A stretch of 64,000 nt of DNA from Chitinophagaceae bacterium (lineage in GTDB: Bacteria; Bacteroidota; Bacteroidia; Chitinophagales; Chitinophagaceae): positions 1 through 64,000 of the forward strand of contig JAHBTL010000011.1 in NCBI GenBank assembly GCA_019638615.1, written 5' to 3'. The translations under genes were made by a program, and so were the position numbers. Every line of letters begins with the position of its first letter. The first letter of the stretch is position 1. Below the pieces are notes generated by a model. It was given only the letters and a program-made list of their open reading frames with translations, was not told where the DNA came from and did no database searches. This document shows, in pieces, positions 34,597 to 44,190 of this stretch.

Positions 34597-35601
34597 TTAC
34601 ATTTTTGCCCGGAGGCTTAACAGGTTTTCTATATCAGTGAGCTCTTCCTGTGTAAAATTGAGGTTTTGCAGGCATTGAACAGAGGCTGTGACCTGTTCGG
34701 GTTTGCTTGCGCCGATTAATACGGATGTGATGCGTTTATCTTTCAGTATCCATGCCAGGGCCATTTGTGCCAGAGATTGTGAACGGCGCATAGCCATCTC
34801 ATTTAATTTCCCCGCAAGTTCAATTTTATCTTGTGTAATATGTTTTGTACTTAAAAATCCCAGTCCTTTTTTTACCCTTGAGTCATCGGGTATGCCATTG
34901 AGGTATTTATCGGTGAGCATGCCCTGTGCCAGCGGTGAAAAAGGAATACAGCCAACGCCTTCTGTTTCCAGCAGGTCAAGCAACCCGTCTTCCACCCATC
35001 TTTCAAGCATGGAATACTTAGGCTGGTGTATGAGGCAGGGCGTTCCCAGTTCCTTCAATATCCGGAAGGCTTTTTTTGCTTCCGCCGGCTTATAGTTTGA
35101 AATGCCAATGTACAAGGCTTTTCCCTGTTTTACCATCAGATTAAGCGCAGCCATGGTTTCTTCCAGCGGGGTTTCCGGGTCGGGGCGATGGTGATAGAAA
35201 ATATCTACATAATCCAATTTCATTCTTCGCAGGCTTTGATCAAGGCTTGCCGTGAGGTACTTTTTACTGCCCCAATCACCATAGGGTCCGTCCCACATCT
35301 TGTAGCCGGCCTTGGTAGATATTATAATTTCATCGCGGTAATATTTCAATTCCCTGTGCAAGATATTTCCGAAGTCCTCTTCAGCCGAGCCCGGCGGGGG
35401 GCCATAATTATTGGCAAGATCAAAATGAGTGATTCCACTGTCAAAGGCAGTCAGCAGGATCCGCTTATAGTTATCAGCTATATCGCATGTACCAAAGTTT
35501 TGCCATAACCCTAATGAAATGGCAGGAAGTTTCAGGCCACTATTTCCTGTTCTGTTGTATCTCATTAAGTCGTACCGGTTTGGCAGGGGCTGATAGTTCA
35601 T
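34597..35601 (-). CDS. Aldo/keto reductase (YghZ-like)
   Basis: 334 residues, a cytoplasmic NADPH-dependent TIM-barrel oxidoreductase. The catalytic tetrad is present: Asp61 and Tyr66 in FDLANNYGPP, Lys97 in STKAGY and His137/138 in DIFYHHRPD. The NADP-binding end is visible in SVLIGASKPEQV. The start NYQPLPNRYD and the segment MWDGPYGDWGSKKYL fit the YghZ/L-glyceraldehyde-3-phosphate reductase group, which reduces sugar aldehydes and other carbonyls. It lies between two glycan modules and may serve sugar catabolism, though no direct link is visible. It is divergent from the module 2 sigma gene with a 201-bp shared promoter region. Confidence 0.9.
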   Translation of the reverse strand: MNYQPLPNRYDLMRYNRTGNSGLKLPAISLGLWQNFGTCDIADNYKRILLTAFDSGITHFDLANNYGPPPGSAEEDFGNILHRELKYYRDEIIISTKAGYKMWDGPYGDWGSKKYLTASLDQSLRRMKLDYVDIFYHHRPDPETPLEETMAALNLMVKQGKALYIGISNYKPAEAKKAFRILKELGTPCLIHQPKYSMLERWVEDGLLDLLETEGVGCIPFSPLAQGMLTDKYLNGIPDDSRVKKGLGFLSTKHITQDKIELAGKLNEMAMRRSQSLAQMALAWILKDKRITSVLIGASKPEQVTASVQCLQNLNFTQEELTDIENLLSLRAKM

Positions 35602-35786
35602 TGAAATGATTTTTTATAACAAAAATATTAATACTAACGCTTTCGGGCGCATCTCAATTTTTGCAAGGGAGTAATGTAACTATAATGGAGGGCTATTCAC
35701 ATTCCCTCCGGGGCTATCACACCCTGCGCTCCATGTTATTAATCAGCCAAATGCACTCCTGTATTTTCACAATCGCAAAAAAAAAT

Positions 35787-35794
35787 TACTTTAG
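35787..35794 (+). promoter_or_regulatory. Possible -7 box of the module 2 sigma gene
   Basis: TACTTTAG differs from TAnnTTTG at one base and lies 8 bp before the ATG at 35803. A TTTTC run about 18 bp upstream could serve as a weak -33 element. Weak support only. Confidence 0.3.
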
Positions 35795-35802
35795 CAACAG
35801 AT

Positions 35803-36399
35803 ATGACTGCCCGCGATTCAAATAATGATGCAGCGCTTTTCCGGCGGATCAGCGCCGGGGACGAACCGGCGTTCAGGGAATATTTTGATCTGCATAAAGT
35901 TGAATTGTTTAAAGTAATCATCCGGCTGACAAAATCACAAGCCATTACGGAAGAAATCATACAGGAAATTTTTATAGGTTTATGGGTAAGCCGCCGGCAT
36001 TTGAGCAAGGTGGATGACCCCGCTGCCTACCTCTACCGGATCCTGCTGAATAAAACGGCCGCTTACCTGAAAAAAGAAGTAAACCAGGAGCGTATTATCA
36101 GGGCGGCCAGCCGGCAATACAAGCCGCAGGACAATAGTACTACCGAACTTTCGGTTGAAGCCAAAGAATGTTTGCAATGGATTGAAAAAGCCCTGGACCA
36201 ATTACCGCCACAGCAAAGAATTGTTTACAAATTAAGCCGGCAACAGGGGTTAAGTAATGACGAAATTGCCGAACAACTGCATATTTCCCCTCATACCGTA
36301 AGAAGCCACCTGGCAAAAGCTATGGGATTTATCCGAACCTATTTAGGGGATATGGCAATGGCGCTTGTTTTGGTTGCAGATTTGTTCAGACCTAACTGA
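35803..36399 (+). CDS. ECF sigma-70 factor (module 2)
   Basis: 198 residues. Region 2 includes EPAFREYFDLHKVELFKVII and AITEEIIQEIFIGLWVSR, followed by DDPAAYLYRILLNKTAAYLKK. Region 4 is in LPPQQRIVYKLSRQQGLSNDEIA and LHISPHTVRSHLAKAMGFI. It is the first gene of module 2, with the FecR gene 108 bp downstream, then SusC and SusD. It should direct RNA polymerase to module 2 promoters on glycan sensing. Confidence 0.93.
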   Translation: MTARDSNNDAALFRRISAGDEPAFREYFDLHKVELFKVIIRLTKSQAITEEIIQEIFIGLWVSRRHLSKVDDPAAYLYRILLNKTAAYLKKEVNQERIIRAASRQYKPQDNSTTELSVEAKECLQWIEKALDQLPPQQRIVYKLSRQQGLSNDEIAEQLHISPHTVRSHLAKAMGFIRTYLGDMAMALVLVADLFRPN

Positions 36400-36507
36400 C
36401 CTCAACTTTTTTTTCTTTTCCACTCATCAGTTTTTCTTTAATACTACTCTATAGCCTGAAGAGTCGCTGGTATTAGTTTGCATCGGTATAATTAAACTGA
36501 ACGATTT

Positions 36508-37692
36508 ATGACATCAAAAGAGAGGATAAAGCATTTATTAAGGCTTTTCGCCGATAATGCCGCTACAGAGGAAGACATAAAGGAAATGCTTTTTCTTTTA
36601 CGGCAGGATACAGAGGATAAAGAACTGGAATCATTCATCCAGGAATTACGGCAGGAAACAAGGAATGAAACGCTGAATATGTTGGTGGATTGGGAAGGAA
36701 TGTGGGAGTCTGTCCGTCCGCCGGCCCCGGTTAAAAAGATGCATTGGTGGCGGGTGGCTGCCGCTGCTGTTATTATACTGGGAGTTGGCTCATATTTCTG
36801 GTTTAATGATCGTGCAGAAACGTCTAAAGAGATCGTACAATCCGGCACGGTGCAGGAACTTTCAAAGGATATTCAGCCTGGTGGCGACAAGGCCGTGTTA
36901 ACGCTGGCGGACGGCTCGCAAATTGTGCTGGACAGTACAGCCAATGGCAGGTTGGCTACCCAGGGAAATTCGGAAGTGATCAAACTATCCAACGGGCAAC
37001 TGGTATACAGAGGCACAGGAGACGGCAAAGACGAGGTGTTATACAATACCATGAGTACACCCCGTGGCGGACAATACAGCCTGATTTTGCCCGATGGCAG
37101 CAAGGTATGGTTAAATGCTGTTTCATCTATCCGTTATCCTACAGCTTTTAAGGGCGGTGAAAGAAATGTGGAAATAACCGGCGAAGCTTATTTTGAAGTG
37201 GCGAAAGACCAGTTACATCCGTTCAAAGTTTCGGTTCATTCCGCTTCAGGAAAAGAGAGCATGCAGGTAGAAGTGCTGGGCACGCATTTTAACATCAATT
37301 CATATAACGATGAACCCTTGGCGAGTACTACATTGCTGGAAGGGAGCGTGAAAGTAACCGCTGCAGCAGGCAGCACTGTAGTTAAGCCGGGTCAACAGGT
37401 ACAGGTAACTGAGGGAGGGAAGATAAAAATGAACCCTGATATAAACATAACCGATGTGGTGGCATGGAAAGACGGGTATTTTATTTTCAGGGATGCCGAC
37501 CTGAAAACCATCATGCGCCAGATCATGCGCTGGTATGATGTGGAAGTGAAATACGAGAATGAGAATATCCCCAACCGCTATTTCACTGCCGATATCTCAA
37601 GAAATAAAACCTTATCAGGCGTTTTAAAAATATTGGAACAGAGTAATATTCGCTTTAAGCTGGAAGGAAGAATACTTACGGTTATGTCCTGA
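36508..37692 (+). CDS. FecR-family anti-sigma factor (module 2)
   Basis: 394 residues. Cytoplasmic N-terminal helices (about 1-78, sigma-binding) precede a single membrane helix at 80-99 (WWRVAAAAVIILGVGSYFWF). The periplasmic FecR domain shows LADGSQIVLDS, TPRGGQYSLILPDGSKVWLNA and EVLGTHFNINSY. The C-terminal DUF4974-like region has FIFRDADLKTIMRQIMRWYD and SGVLKILEQSNIRF. It stands between its sigma gene and SusC and transmits the signal from the SusC STN domain. Confidence 0.93.
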   Translation: MTSKERIKHLLRLFADNAATEEDIKEMLFLLRQDTEDKELESFIQELRQETRNETLNMLVDWEGMWESVRPPAPVKKMHWWRVAAAAVIILGVGSYFWFNDRAETSKEIVQSGTVQELSKDIQPGGDKAVLTLADGSQIVLDSTANGRLATQGNSEVIKLSNGQLVYRGTGDGKDEVLYNTMSTPRGGQYSLILPDGSKVWLNAVSSIRYPTAFKGGERNVEITGEAYFEVAKDQLHPFKVSVHSASGKESMQVEVLGTHFNINSYNDEPLASTTLLEGSVKVTAAAGSTVVKPGQQVQVTEGGKIKMNPDINITDVVAWKDGYFIFRDADLKTIMRQIMRWYDVEVKYENENIPNRYFTADISRNKTLSGVLKILEQSNIRFKLEGRILTVMS

Positions 37693-37769
37693 TGGTGGGA
37701 TGAATTGTAAAACAATACGGGAGTAAAGCATTATGATTTAATAAAATGACGATTGACCGCTAATAAAAA

Positions 37770-37795
37770 CCGCTCCGGGGTCGAGGCCGGAACGG
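37770..37795 (+). promoter_or_regulatory. FecR-SusC junction hairpin, module 2
   Basis: CCGCTCCGG, an 8-nt loop and CCGGAACGG pair at 8 of 9 positions, ending 75 nt before the SusC ATG at 37870. It lies in the same place as the hairpins of modules 1 and 3, although its sequence differs apart from the CCGG core. Confidence 0.6.
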
Positions 37796-37869
37796 TATAC
37801 TGTAAGGGTCAATGCAATAAATACAATTTTGGAGAACTGCTTATTTTTTAACCCAAACAAAACAAAGTT

Positions 37870-40800
37870 ATGCATTTGATGGCACTCTTTGTCCCGCCCA
37901 AAACGGGATTAACCAAAACCTGCCCCGCAAGGTTACGCGAGGCGCTGTTAGTTATGAAGTTTACAGCATTTATTCTTCTCTCGGTCTGCATGCAGGCTAG
38001 CGCCGGAGGATATTCGCAGACAGTTTCATTGTCGGGAAAAAACATTTCCCTGGAACAAGTGTTCAAAGAAATCAAAAAGCAAACCAACTATGATTTCTGG
38101 TATGAGGGTAAGCTGATAAAACAGGCAAAAAAAGTGGATATACAGGCAATAAATGCCCCGCTGGAGCAGGTGCTGGATATCTGCTTTCAAAATCAGCCCC
38201 TTACTTATGCCATCATCGAAAAAACCGTGGTAGTAAAACCAAAACCCGCCGGTGATATCTCCGCCAGGGAAGTTATTGCTTTACCGCCCCTGGAAATAAA
38301 AGGAACCGTTACCGGGGAAAACGGCAGTCCATTGGATGGCGCCTCCGTGAAATTGAAGGGAACAGATAAAGGAACGGTTACAGATGCACAGGGGAGCTTT
38401 ACATTGCAAATACCGGATGGCGGAACGCTTGTAATTTCTTATATAGGATATCAAACAATGGAGGTACAGGTTTCAAAATCAACTTCGCTGCAAATCAAAT
38501 TGAAGCTGTCTGAATCACAAACCGAAGAAATTGTAGTGGTAGGGTATGGAACACAGAAGAGGAGGGATATTATCGGCTCCGTTGCAGAAGTCAGACCCGA
38601 TAAAATCGGCGGCTTAAATGCTGCGCCTACCTTTGACGCTGCATTGCAGGGGCAGATCCCCGGCGTTTCCATCCAGTCTTCAACAGGTGTGCCGGGGGCT
38701 GCAACCAAAATTCTTATCCGTGGCGCTAATTCCATTAACTCCAGCACCGATCCATTATGGATCATTGACGGTATGCCGGTAAGCACAGGCCAATTGGGAT
38801 ACAATACCGCTACTGTTGGACAGAACCCCATGTCATTAATTAACCCTAATGATATTGAAAGCATACAGGTGCTGAAAGATGCGGCATCCACTGCTATTTA
38901 TGGCTCACGCGGGTCAAATGGCGTTATACTCATCACTACCAAATCTGCCCGCGGTAAAATGCCTGTTAATAATATATCAGTTAATGCCGGCACTATGCAA
39001 ATGGCGCGGGATTTTAGTGATCTCGGATTTGCAGACACAAAAACCTGGTTTTCTATTTTGGATGCCACTTATGCCAATTCAGGAAGAACAGCCGACCCGA
39101 TTGACGATTATTTCAGGACAGTTCCTTTGGCTACTTCCAAGATGACAAGAGCGCAGGCCATGAATATTAATACAGACTGGTTCGACCAGGCATTCAGAAA
39201 AGGATCTTTTGTGGAAGCTAATTTTTCCAGCGCAAAATCCTTTGATGGCGGCAACTTTTATTTTTCCGGTAATTACAGGGATGATAAAGGTATGATGATC
39301 AATAACCGGATGAAACGTTATACCTTAAGAAGCAATCTTGAATTTCACCCTTTAAATAACCTTGTATTAGGTGCAAAGCTTAATTTTTCCTATTCCGTTA
39401 ATAACAGGGCGCAAAACGATAATGCGGGATCTGATAACGGCAACCGCGATGGCAATTCAGGCGGTATCAACAATCTCACAAAATTATCGCTCCCCTGGCT
39501 GCCCGTATATGATCCTAACAATAACGTGAAGACTTATTACAATCCTTATGCAGGGTTTAATATAAGGGCATATGCCGATCCCAATAATGTTAAAAATGAA
39601 TTGAGGACCATGAGAATGCTGGGTGGCTTGTATGGTGAGTATACCATCCCTGCTGTTAAAGGGCTCTCGCTGAGAAGTGAATTTTCGTTTGACCTGATGC
39701 AGGCCACCACTACGCTTTGGGTAAACAAAGCCATTCGTTTGAATGGAGCCGGAGTAGCTTCTTCTTACGGGCTGGAGCAGGCATCCAACATATATAATAT
39801 CAACTATAACGGCTACGCTACCTATGCACGGAAATTCAATGACGATCATTCGTTTTCGATAGTTGCCGGCGCCGAGGCGCAAAGAAACCGCGGCTACCTG
39901 CGCCAGGCCTCAGGCGAAGGATTAACAGGCATTTACCAGGAGTTGGGAAGACCTACCACTATGCTTGCGATGAATGGCGGTTTTCTTGGGGAAGAATACC
40001 TGATGGGATTATTCGGGCGCGCCAATTACAGCTTTAAAGATAAATACCTGATCGGTGCAAGCTTCAGAAGAGATGGTAGCTCCAACTTTACGGAAAAAAA
40101 CCGCTGGGGCAATTTTGCTTCTCTCGGAGTGGGCTGGGTTTTATCGGACGAAGCATTTATGTCTTTTGTGGGCAGCGGAACCTTCCTGAAGCTGCGCGCC
40201 AGCTATGGGGAAACAGGTAATAAAAACGTTCAGTCGGGGCTGAATGTGATCAACTATAACAACAGCTATTCCTACGGAGCCCCGGATATGCTGGGTGTGA
40301 ATGGCACTCTTCCCAGGAATATTCCATCGCTGGATATTACATGGGAAAAAACCAATACCACAGATATAGGGCTGGATTATCATTTCATGAACGGCAGGAT
40401 ATCAGGTACTATAGAGTATTACAACAAATTTGTTAAGGACATGCTGTTGCAGGGACCGGTACCTTCATCGGCAGGTGTGGATGGCGGATATTATGAATAT
40501 TATGCCAGCAATATATGGGGAAATGTAGGAGATATGGTGAACAGGGGATTTGAATTCCAGGTCAGGTCGGTAAATGTTCAGTCTAAAAATTTCAGGTGGA
40601 CAACCGATTTTAATATTGCTTTCAACAAAAACATTATTAAAAGACTTACTCCTGAGGCGGATGCTACGGGAAAAGGGATGATCAATGGAAAATTTATTTC
40701 CAGGACAGGTCATATGCGCAATGAATGGTATATACCGGATTTCGCAATGATAGATCCTGCTACGGGAATTGAAATGATTTATGTAGTAGATAAGGATGTG

Positions 40801-41439
40801 TATAATGAAACCGGTGAAACCGTAAGAATGAAAAATGCAAGAGGAGAAGACAGTCTTGCATATGCCACCAATACGAACCTGGCAGCTAATATCTTCGAAC
40901 TGAAAGGAAGGTCTCCTGATCCCAAATATTACGGTGGCATTACCAATACATTTGAATACAGGGGATTTGATTTTAGCTTCCTGGTTACTTTCTCCGGGGG
41001 CAATTATATTTATGACTTTAATGAGCAGATCGCTTCTTACCCGAGCACAAAATACAATCTTAAAGCAGCTATTCTTGATCAGTCGTGGAAAAAGCCCGGC
41101 GATGTAGCAAAATACATGCGGCTTTCTTATACCAATGCCCAGGAAATTGACGGTGTGCTGGTGAACGATTTTATACGTGAATTTGAATACATCAATTTTG
41201 ATAAATACATGTATAAGGGAGATTTTATCAGGCTGAAGAATGTACAACTGGGCTATAATTTCAGTAAAAATCTCCTGCAAAAATTAAAGCTGCAGGGTGT
41301 TCGCTTATATGTATCAGGCACCAACCTGTATACTAAAACAAAGTTTCCCGGCTGGGATCCTGAAGGAGCCGTTATGACTACGATAGACCAGGTACCTCAA
41401 TTAAAAAGCTGGACAGTTGGATTAAATGTGAAATTCTAA
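37870..41439 (+). CDS. SusC-like TonB-dependent transporter with STN domain (module 2)
   Basis: 1189 residues. The export signal lies at about 30-47 (MKFTAFILLSVCMQASA) behind a 28-residue N-terminal extension; the Met at residue 29 is an alternative start. The order is STN domain (TVSLSGKNISLEQVFKEIKK, about 50-120), carboxypeptidase-like regulatory domain (GTVTGENGSPLDGASVKLKG), plug (EEIVVVGYGTQKRRDI, QVLKDAASTAIYGSRG, GVILITTKS) and the barrel ending VGLNVKF. It imports oligosaccharides and signals through FecR. SusD follows 10 bp downstream. Confidence 0.95.
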   Translation: MHLMALFVPPKTGLTKTCPARLREALLVMKFTAFILLSVCMQASAGGYSQTVSLSGKNISLEQVFKEIKKQTNYDFWYEGKLIKQAKKVDIQAINAPLEQVLDICFQNQPLTYAIIEKTVVVKPKPAGDISAREVIALPPLEIKGTVTGENGSPLDGASVKLKGTDKGTVTDAQGSFTLQIPDGGTLVISYIGYQTMEVQVSKSTSLQIKLKLSESQTEEIVVVGYGTQKRRDIIGSVAEVRPDKIGGLNAAPTFDAALQGQIPGVSIQSSTGVPGAATKILIRGANSINSSTDPLWIIDGMPVSTGQLGYNTATVGQNPMSLINPNDIESIQVLKDAASTAIYGSRGSNGVILITTKSARGKMPVNNISVNAGTMQMARDFSDLGFADTKTWFSILDATYANSGRTADPIDDYFRTVPLATSKMTRAQAMNINTDWFDQAFRKGSFVEANFSSAKSFDGGNFYFSGNYRDDKGMMINNRMKRYTLRSNLEFHPLNNLVLGAKLNFSYSVNNRAQNDNAGSDNGNRDGNSGGINNLTKLSLPWLPVYDPNNNVKTYYNPYAGFNIRAYADPNNVKNELRTMRMLGGLYGEYTIPAVKGLSLRSEFSFDLMQATTTLWVNKAIRLNGAGVASSYGLEQASNIYNINYNGYATYARKFNDDHSFSIVAGAEAQRNRGYLRQASGEGLTGIYQELGRPTTMLAMNGGFLGEEYLMGLFGRANYSFKDKYLIGASFRRDGSSNFTEKNRWGNFASLGVGWVLSDEAFMSFVGSGTFLKLRASYGETGNKNVQSGLNVINYNNSYSYGAPDMLGVNGTLPRNIPSLDITWEKTNTTDIGLDYHFMNGRISGTIEYYNKFVKDMLLQGPVPSSAGVDGGYYEYYASNIWGNVGDMVNRGFEFQVRSVNVQSKNFRWTTDFNIAFNKNIIKRLTPEADATGKGMINGKFISRTGHMRNEWYIPDFAMIDPATGIEMIYVVDKDVYNETGETVRMKNARGEDSLAYATNTNLAANIFELKGRSPDPKYYGGITNTFEYRGFDFSFLVTFSGGNYIYDFNEQIASYPSTKYNLKAAILDQSWKKPGDVAKYMRLSYTNAQEIDGVLVNDFIREFEYINFDKYMYKGDFIRLKNVQLGYNFSKNLLQKLKLQGVRLYVSGTNLYTKTKFPGWDPEGAVMTTIDQVPQLKSWTVGLNVKF

Positions 41440-41449
41440 AACGATTACA

Positions 41450-42997
41450 ATGAAAAAAGCATATAGAATATTACTTTTCCCGATCTTGATTTTATCACTG
41501 GCGGGATGTAAAAAATTTTTTGAGCTGGACAATCCGCCTCAAAGCCCCTGGTCAAATGTTACGGAATTTGAGCGGGCTGCCATTGGTATATATTCGAGGA
41601 TTTTCAGCAACCGGAGCTGGAGCACGGGCTATATAGATTATAGTGTGCTTACTGTAAGTTCTGCAGATGATGTTGACTGGGTGAATTGGCCGGAGTGGGG
41701 ATATAACCGTAATCCGGGCTCTTCTTTTCCATTGGCTGAAGGTATATGGGTATGGAATTACCAGGCGATAGCCGCCTGCAATGATGCGCTTGATTTTGTT
41801 GCAAATAAGAATGGTGATCCGTTTCCGCAAATGTCGGATGAAGACAGAACAAAAAATTTCAATCGTTTAGTGGGAGAGTTCTACTTCCTGAGAGGATTTT
41901 CCTATTATATGCTGATGAATGTATTTGGCATACCTTATCAGCCCGGCGGCGACAATAGCAAGCAATCTATACCGTTGATAACTTCTTTTGCCAAAGGAAC
42001 AGCAGATGCCAAAGACTCCAAGATCGGAACCGTTCAGGAATTGTTTGATCAGATGATCGCTGATTTCACCAAAGCGAAGGAGCTGTTGCCTGCGCATTAC
42101 GAAAGCGGCATGAATAAATCGTATCAGTTGGGCAGGGCAAACAGGTTTGCGGCGACGGCTATGCTGGCCCGCACCTATTTTGCCGTGGGCGATTATCCGA
42201 AGGCGGCAGAACAGGCAACCTTTGTAATTGAGCAAAACGGCGGCGATTATGATCTTTCGCAGGACCCTATTGAAGCCTGGAACAAGAGCTCGCTTGACAG
42301 GGGCAAAGAAGTTATTTTTTATGTTCCGTTTTATGATCCGCTTGGAAATATAGTTCCCTATAATCTTACTGTGCTCAACAGCAGTGCAGCAGACTGGGGG
42401 CAGTGTGGCTGGGTGGAACCGCGCATGGCAAATGTTACCATTAAGCGATTGGGTTGGATGGATGACCCGGCAACAAACACGGGCATAAAACCTGCGGCAT
42501 TAAGCGATAAAAGATTTACGCAATTAATGTCTGTGAGGTATCCTGAATCTGATACCAATCCCGACCATGAGCACGATAGCCGCCCTGAAATAAAGGATAA
42601 GACTACCATTTGGAATAACAAATACTATCGGGGCGATAAAGGGTTTAATTCAAACCTGCCTGTTATCCGCCTTGCGGAAATGTATCTTACAAGAGCCGCC
42701 TGCCGCTTTAAAGGAAATAATGCAGAAGGTGCGGCTTCCGATCTGAATGTGGTTAAAAAACGAGCCTGGGACGCATCTGTAGGCGGAGCATTCGTTCCGG
42801 TAACTGCCGATCAGATCACACAGCAGATGATTGATGATGACAGGTTGATTGAAATGTTCAATGAACCGGACCGCATTGCTTATTTGCGCGGTTTAAAAGT
42901 AGATATAGGTCCGGGCGATAGAAATGTTGCTGTTGAACCCTATACCAGCAATAAATTTATTTGGGTAAGGCCTCCCTCTGAATCCCTATATCGCTAA
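41450..42997 (+). CDS. SusD/RagB-family glycan-binding lipoprotein (module 2)
   Basis: 515 residues with lipobox SLAGC (Cys20) followed by KKFFELDNPPQSP, the usual SusD N-terminus. SusD TPR helices appear in FNRLVGEFYFLRGFSYYMLMNVFG and ANRFAATAMLARTYFAVGDYPKAAEQ, and the C-terminal part has RLAEMYLTRAACRFKGNNAEGAASDLNVVKKRA, typical of the canonical SusD family. It forms the lid of the module 2 SusC. A strong intrinsic terminator lies 13 bp after its stop. Confidence 0.94.
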   Translation: MKKAYRILLFPILILSLAGCKKFFELDNPPQSPWSNVTEFERAAIGIYSRIFSNRSWSTGYIDYSVLTVSSADDVDWVNWPEWGYNRNPGSSFPLAEGIWVWNYQAIAACNDALDFVANKNGDPFPQMSDEDRTKNFNRLVGEFYFLRGFSYYMLMNVFGIPYQPGGDNSKQSIPLITSFAKGTADAKDSKIGTVQELFDQMIADFTKAKELLPAHYESGMNKSYQLGRANRFAATAMLARTYFAVGDYPKAAEQATFVIEQNGGDYDLSQDPIEAWNKSSLDRGKEVIFYVPFYDPLGNIVPYNLTVLNSSAADWGQCGWVEPRMANVTIKRLGWMDDPATNTGIKPAALSDKRFTQLMSVRYPESDTNPDHEHDSRPEIKDKTTIWNNKYYRGDKGFNSNLPVIRLAEMYLTRAACRFKGNNAEGAASDLNVVKKRAWDASVGGAFVPVTADQITQQMIDDDRLIEMFNEPDRIAYLRGLKVDIGPGDRNVAVEPYTSNKFIWVRPPSESLYR

Positions 42998-43009
42998 CTT
43001 TATGTTTTT

Positions 43010-43044
43010 ACAGTCGCCTGCATGATGCGGGCGACTGTTTTTAA
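43010..43044 (+). terminator. Intrinsic terminator after SusD of module 2
   Basis: ACAGTCGCC and GGCGACTGT form a 9-bp stem, extended by inner GCA/TGC pairing across one mismatch, and followed directly by TTTTT. It lies 13 bp after the SusD stop and about 30 bp before the TTG start of the acyltransferase gene on the same strand, so it may separate or attenuate the downstream genes. Confidence 0.8.
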
Positions 43045-43068
43045 CTATCGGCATTCAAAAAAAACCAA

Positions 43069-44181
43069 TTGAATAAGATACCCGGTTACAGACCGCCCAG
43101 GCTTGCATCGCTGGATGCCTTGAGAGGCTTCGATATGTTTTGGATAATGGGAGCCGGAGATTGTATTACAACAATGGCGGGCATACAAAAAACGCCTTTC
43201 CTGACTACACTTGCAGCACAATTTGAGCATCCGTATTGGAATGGGTTCGCTTTTTGGGACCTGATCTTCCCGTTGTTTATGTTCTTATCCGGTATTTCTT
43301 CTGTTTTTTCTATTGATGCTCAGTTAAAGAAAGGGAATAGCCATAAACAAATTTTAGCGAGAATTGTAAAGCGTGGTGTAATACTTATGCTGCTGGGTAT
43401 TTTTTATAATAACGGACTCAATATAAAACCGTTGGCAGACATACGGTTTCCCAGCGTACTGGGTAAAATCGGTTTGTCTTATATTTTTGCCAGTATCATT
43501 TATTTGTACACTAAAGAAAAAACGCAGTTCATCTGGTTCGGGTCATTATTGACCGGTTACTGGTTGTTGCTGAAGTTTACCTCTGCGCCGGGTTTCCCGA
43601 TGGGTGATCTGACGGAGCCTGGCAATTTTATGTCTTATTTCGATCGTACATTTTTACCCGGAAAACTTTCACGGGGCATACACGATACCTGCGGATTGCT
43701 GTGCACGGTTACCGGCGTAGCAACCACATTATCCGGTATTTTAACAGGCAACTACTTAAAAAAAGAAAGACAGTCTCCTGCAAAAAAAGCTGGCTGGTTG
43801 GCTATAGCAGGTATGGCAGGTATATTGCTTGCACTGCTATGGAACAGCGTTTTTCCTATTAATAAAAATCTTTGGTCAAGCTCTTTCGTATTGCTTACAA
43901 CGGGTTTAAGCCTTTTGCTGTTTGCGCTGTTTTACTACGTAATGGATGTGAGCGGTCATACCAAATGGGCTTTCTTTTTCAAAGTGATAGGCATGAATTC
44001 CATTTTCATATATGTATCGCCGAAGATCATTCACTATGGATATTTCGCAGAAGGTTTGTTCGGATGGTTTGCCGGTTTATTTGGGGTATATCAACCTGCA
44101 ATGATCCTTCTTTTTGTGACCTTCACTGAGTGGCTTGTATTGTACGCCATGTACAGGAAGAATGTTTTTATCAGGATATAA
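43069..44181 (+). CDS. NagX/HGSNAT-like transmembrane acyltransferase (DUF5009), copy 1
   Basis: 370 residues with about ten membrane helices, inner membrane. The N-terminal motif SLDALRGFDMFWI marks the heparan-alpha-glucosaminide N-acetyltransferase-like/DUF5009 family. His54 in EHPYWNGF, followed by DLIFPLFMF, corresponds to the active-site histidine region of human HGSNAT. Members are thought to move an acetyl group across the membrane onto amino sugars such as GlcNAc derivatives (NagX). The start is a TTG; the next in-frame ATG (Met23) would remove the conserved motif. It is 42 percent or so like the next gene by eye and lies only 9 bp before it, so the two form one unit. Confidence 0.85.
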   Translation: MNKIPGYRPPRLASLDALRGFDMFWIMGAGDCITTMAGIQKTPFLTTLAAQFEHPYWNGFAFWDLIFPLFMFLSGISSVFSIDAQLKKGNSHKQILARIVKRGVILMLLGIFYNNGLNIKPLADIRFPSVLGKIGLSYIFASIIYLYTKEKTQFIWFGSLLTGYWLLLKFTSAPGFPMGDLTEPGNFMSYFDRTFLPGKLSRGIHDTCGLLCTVTGVATTLSGILTGNYLKKERQSPAKKAGWLAIAGMAGILLALLWNSVFPINKNLWSSSFVLLTTGLSLLLFALFYYVMDVSGHTKWAFFFKVIGMNSIFIYVSPKIIHYGYFAEGLFGWFAGLFGVYQPAMILLFVTFTEWLVLYAMYRKNVFIRI

Positions 44182-44190
44182 AAATTTTTC

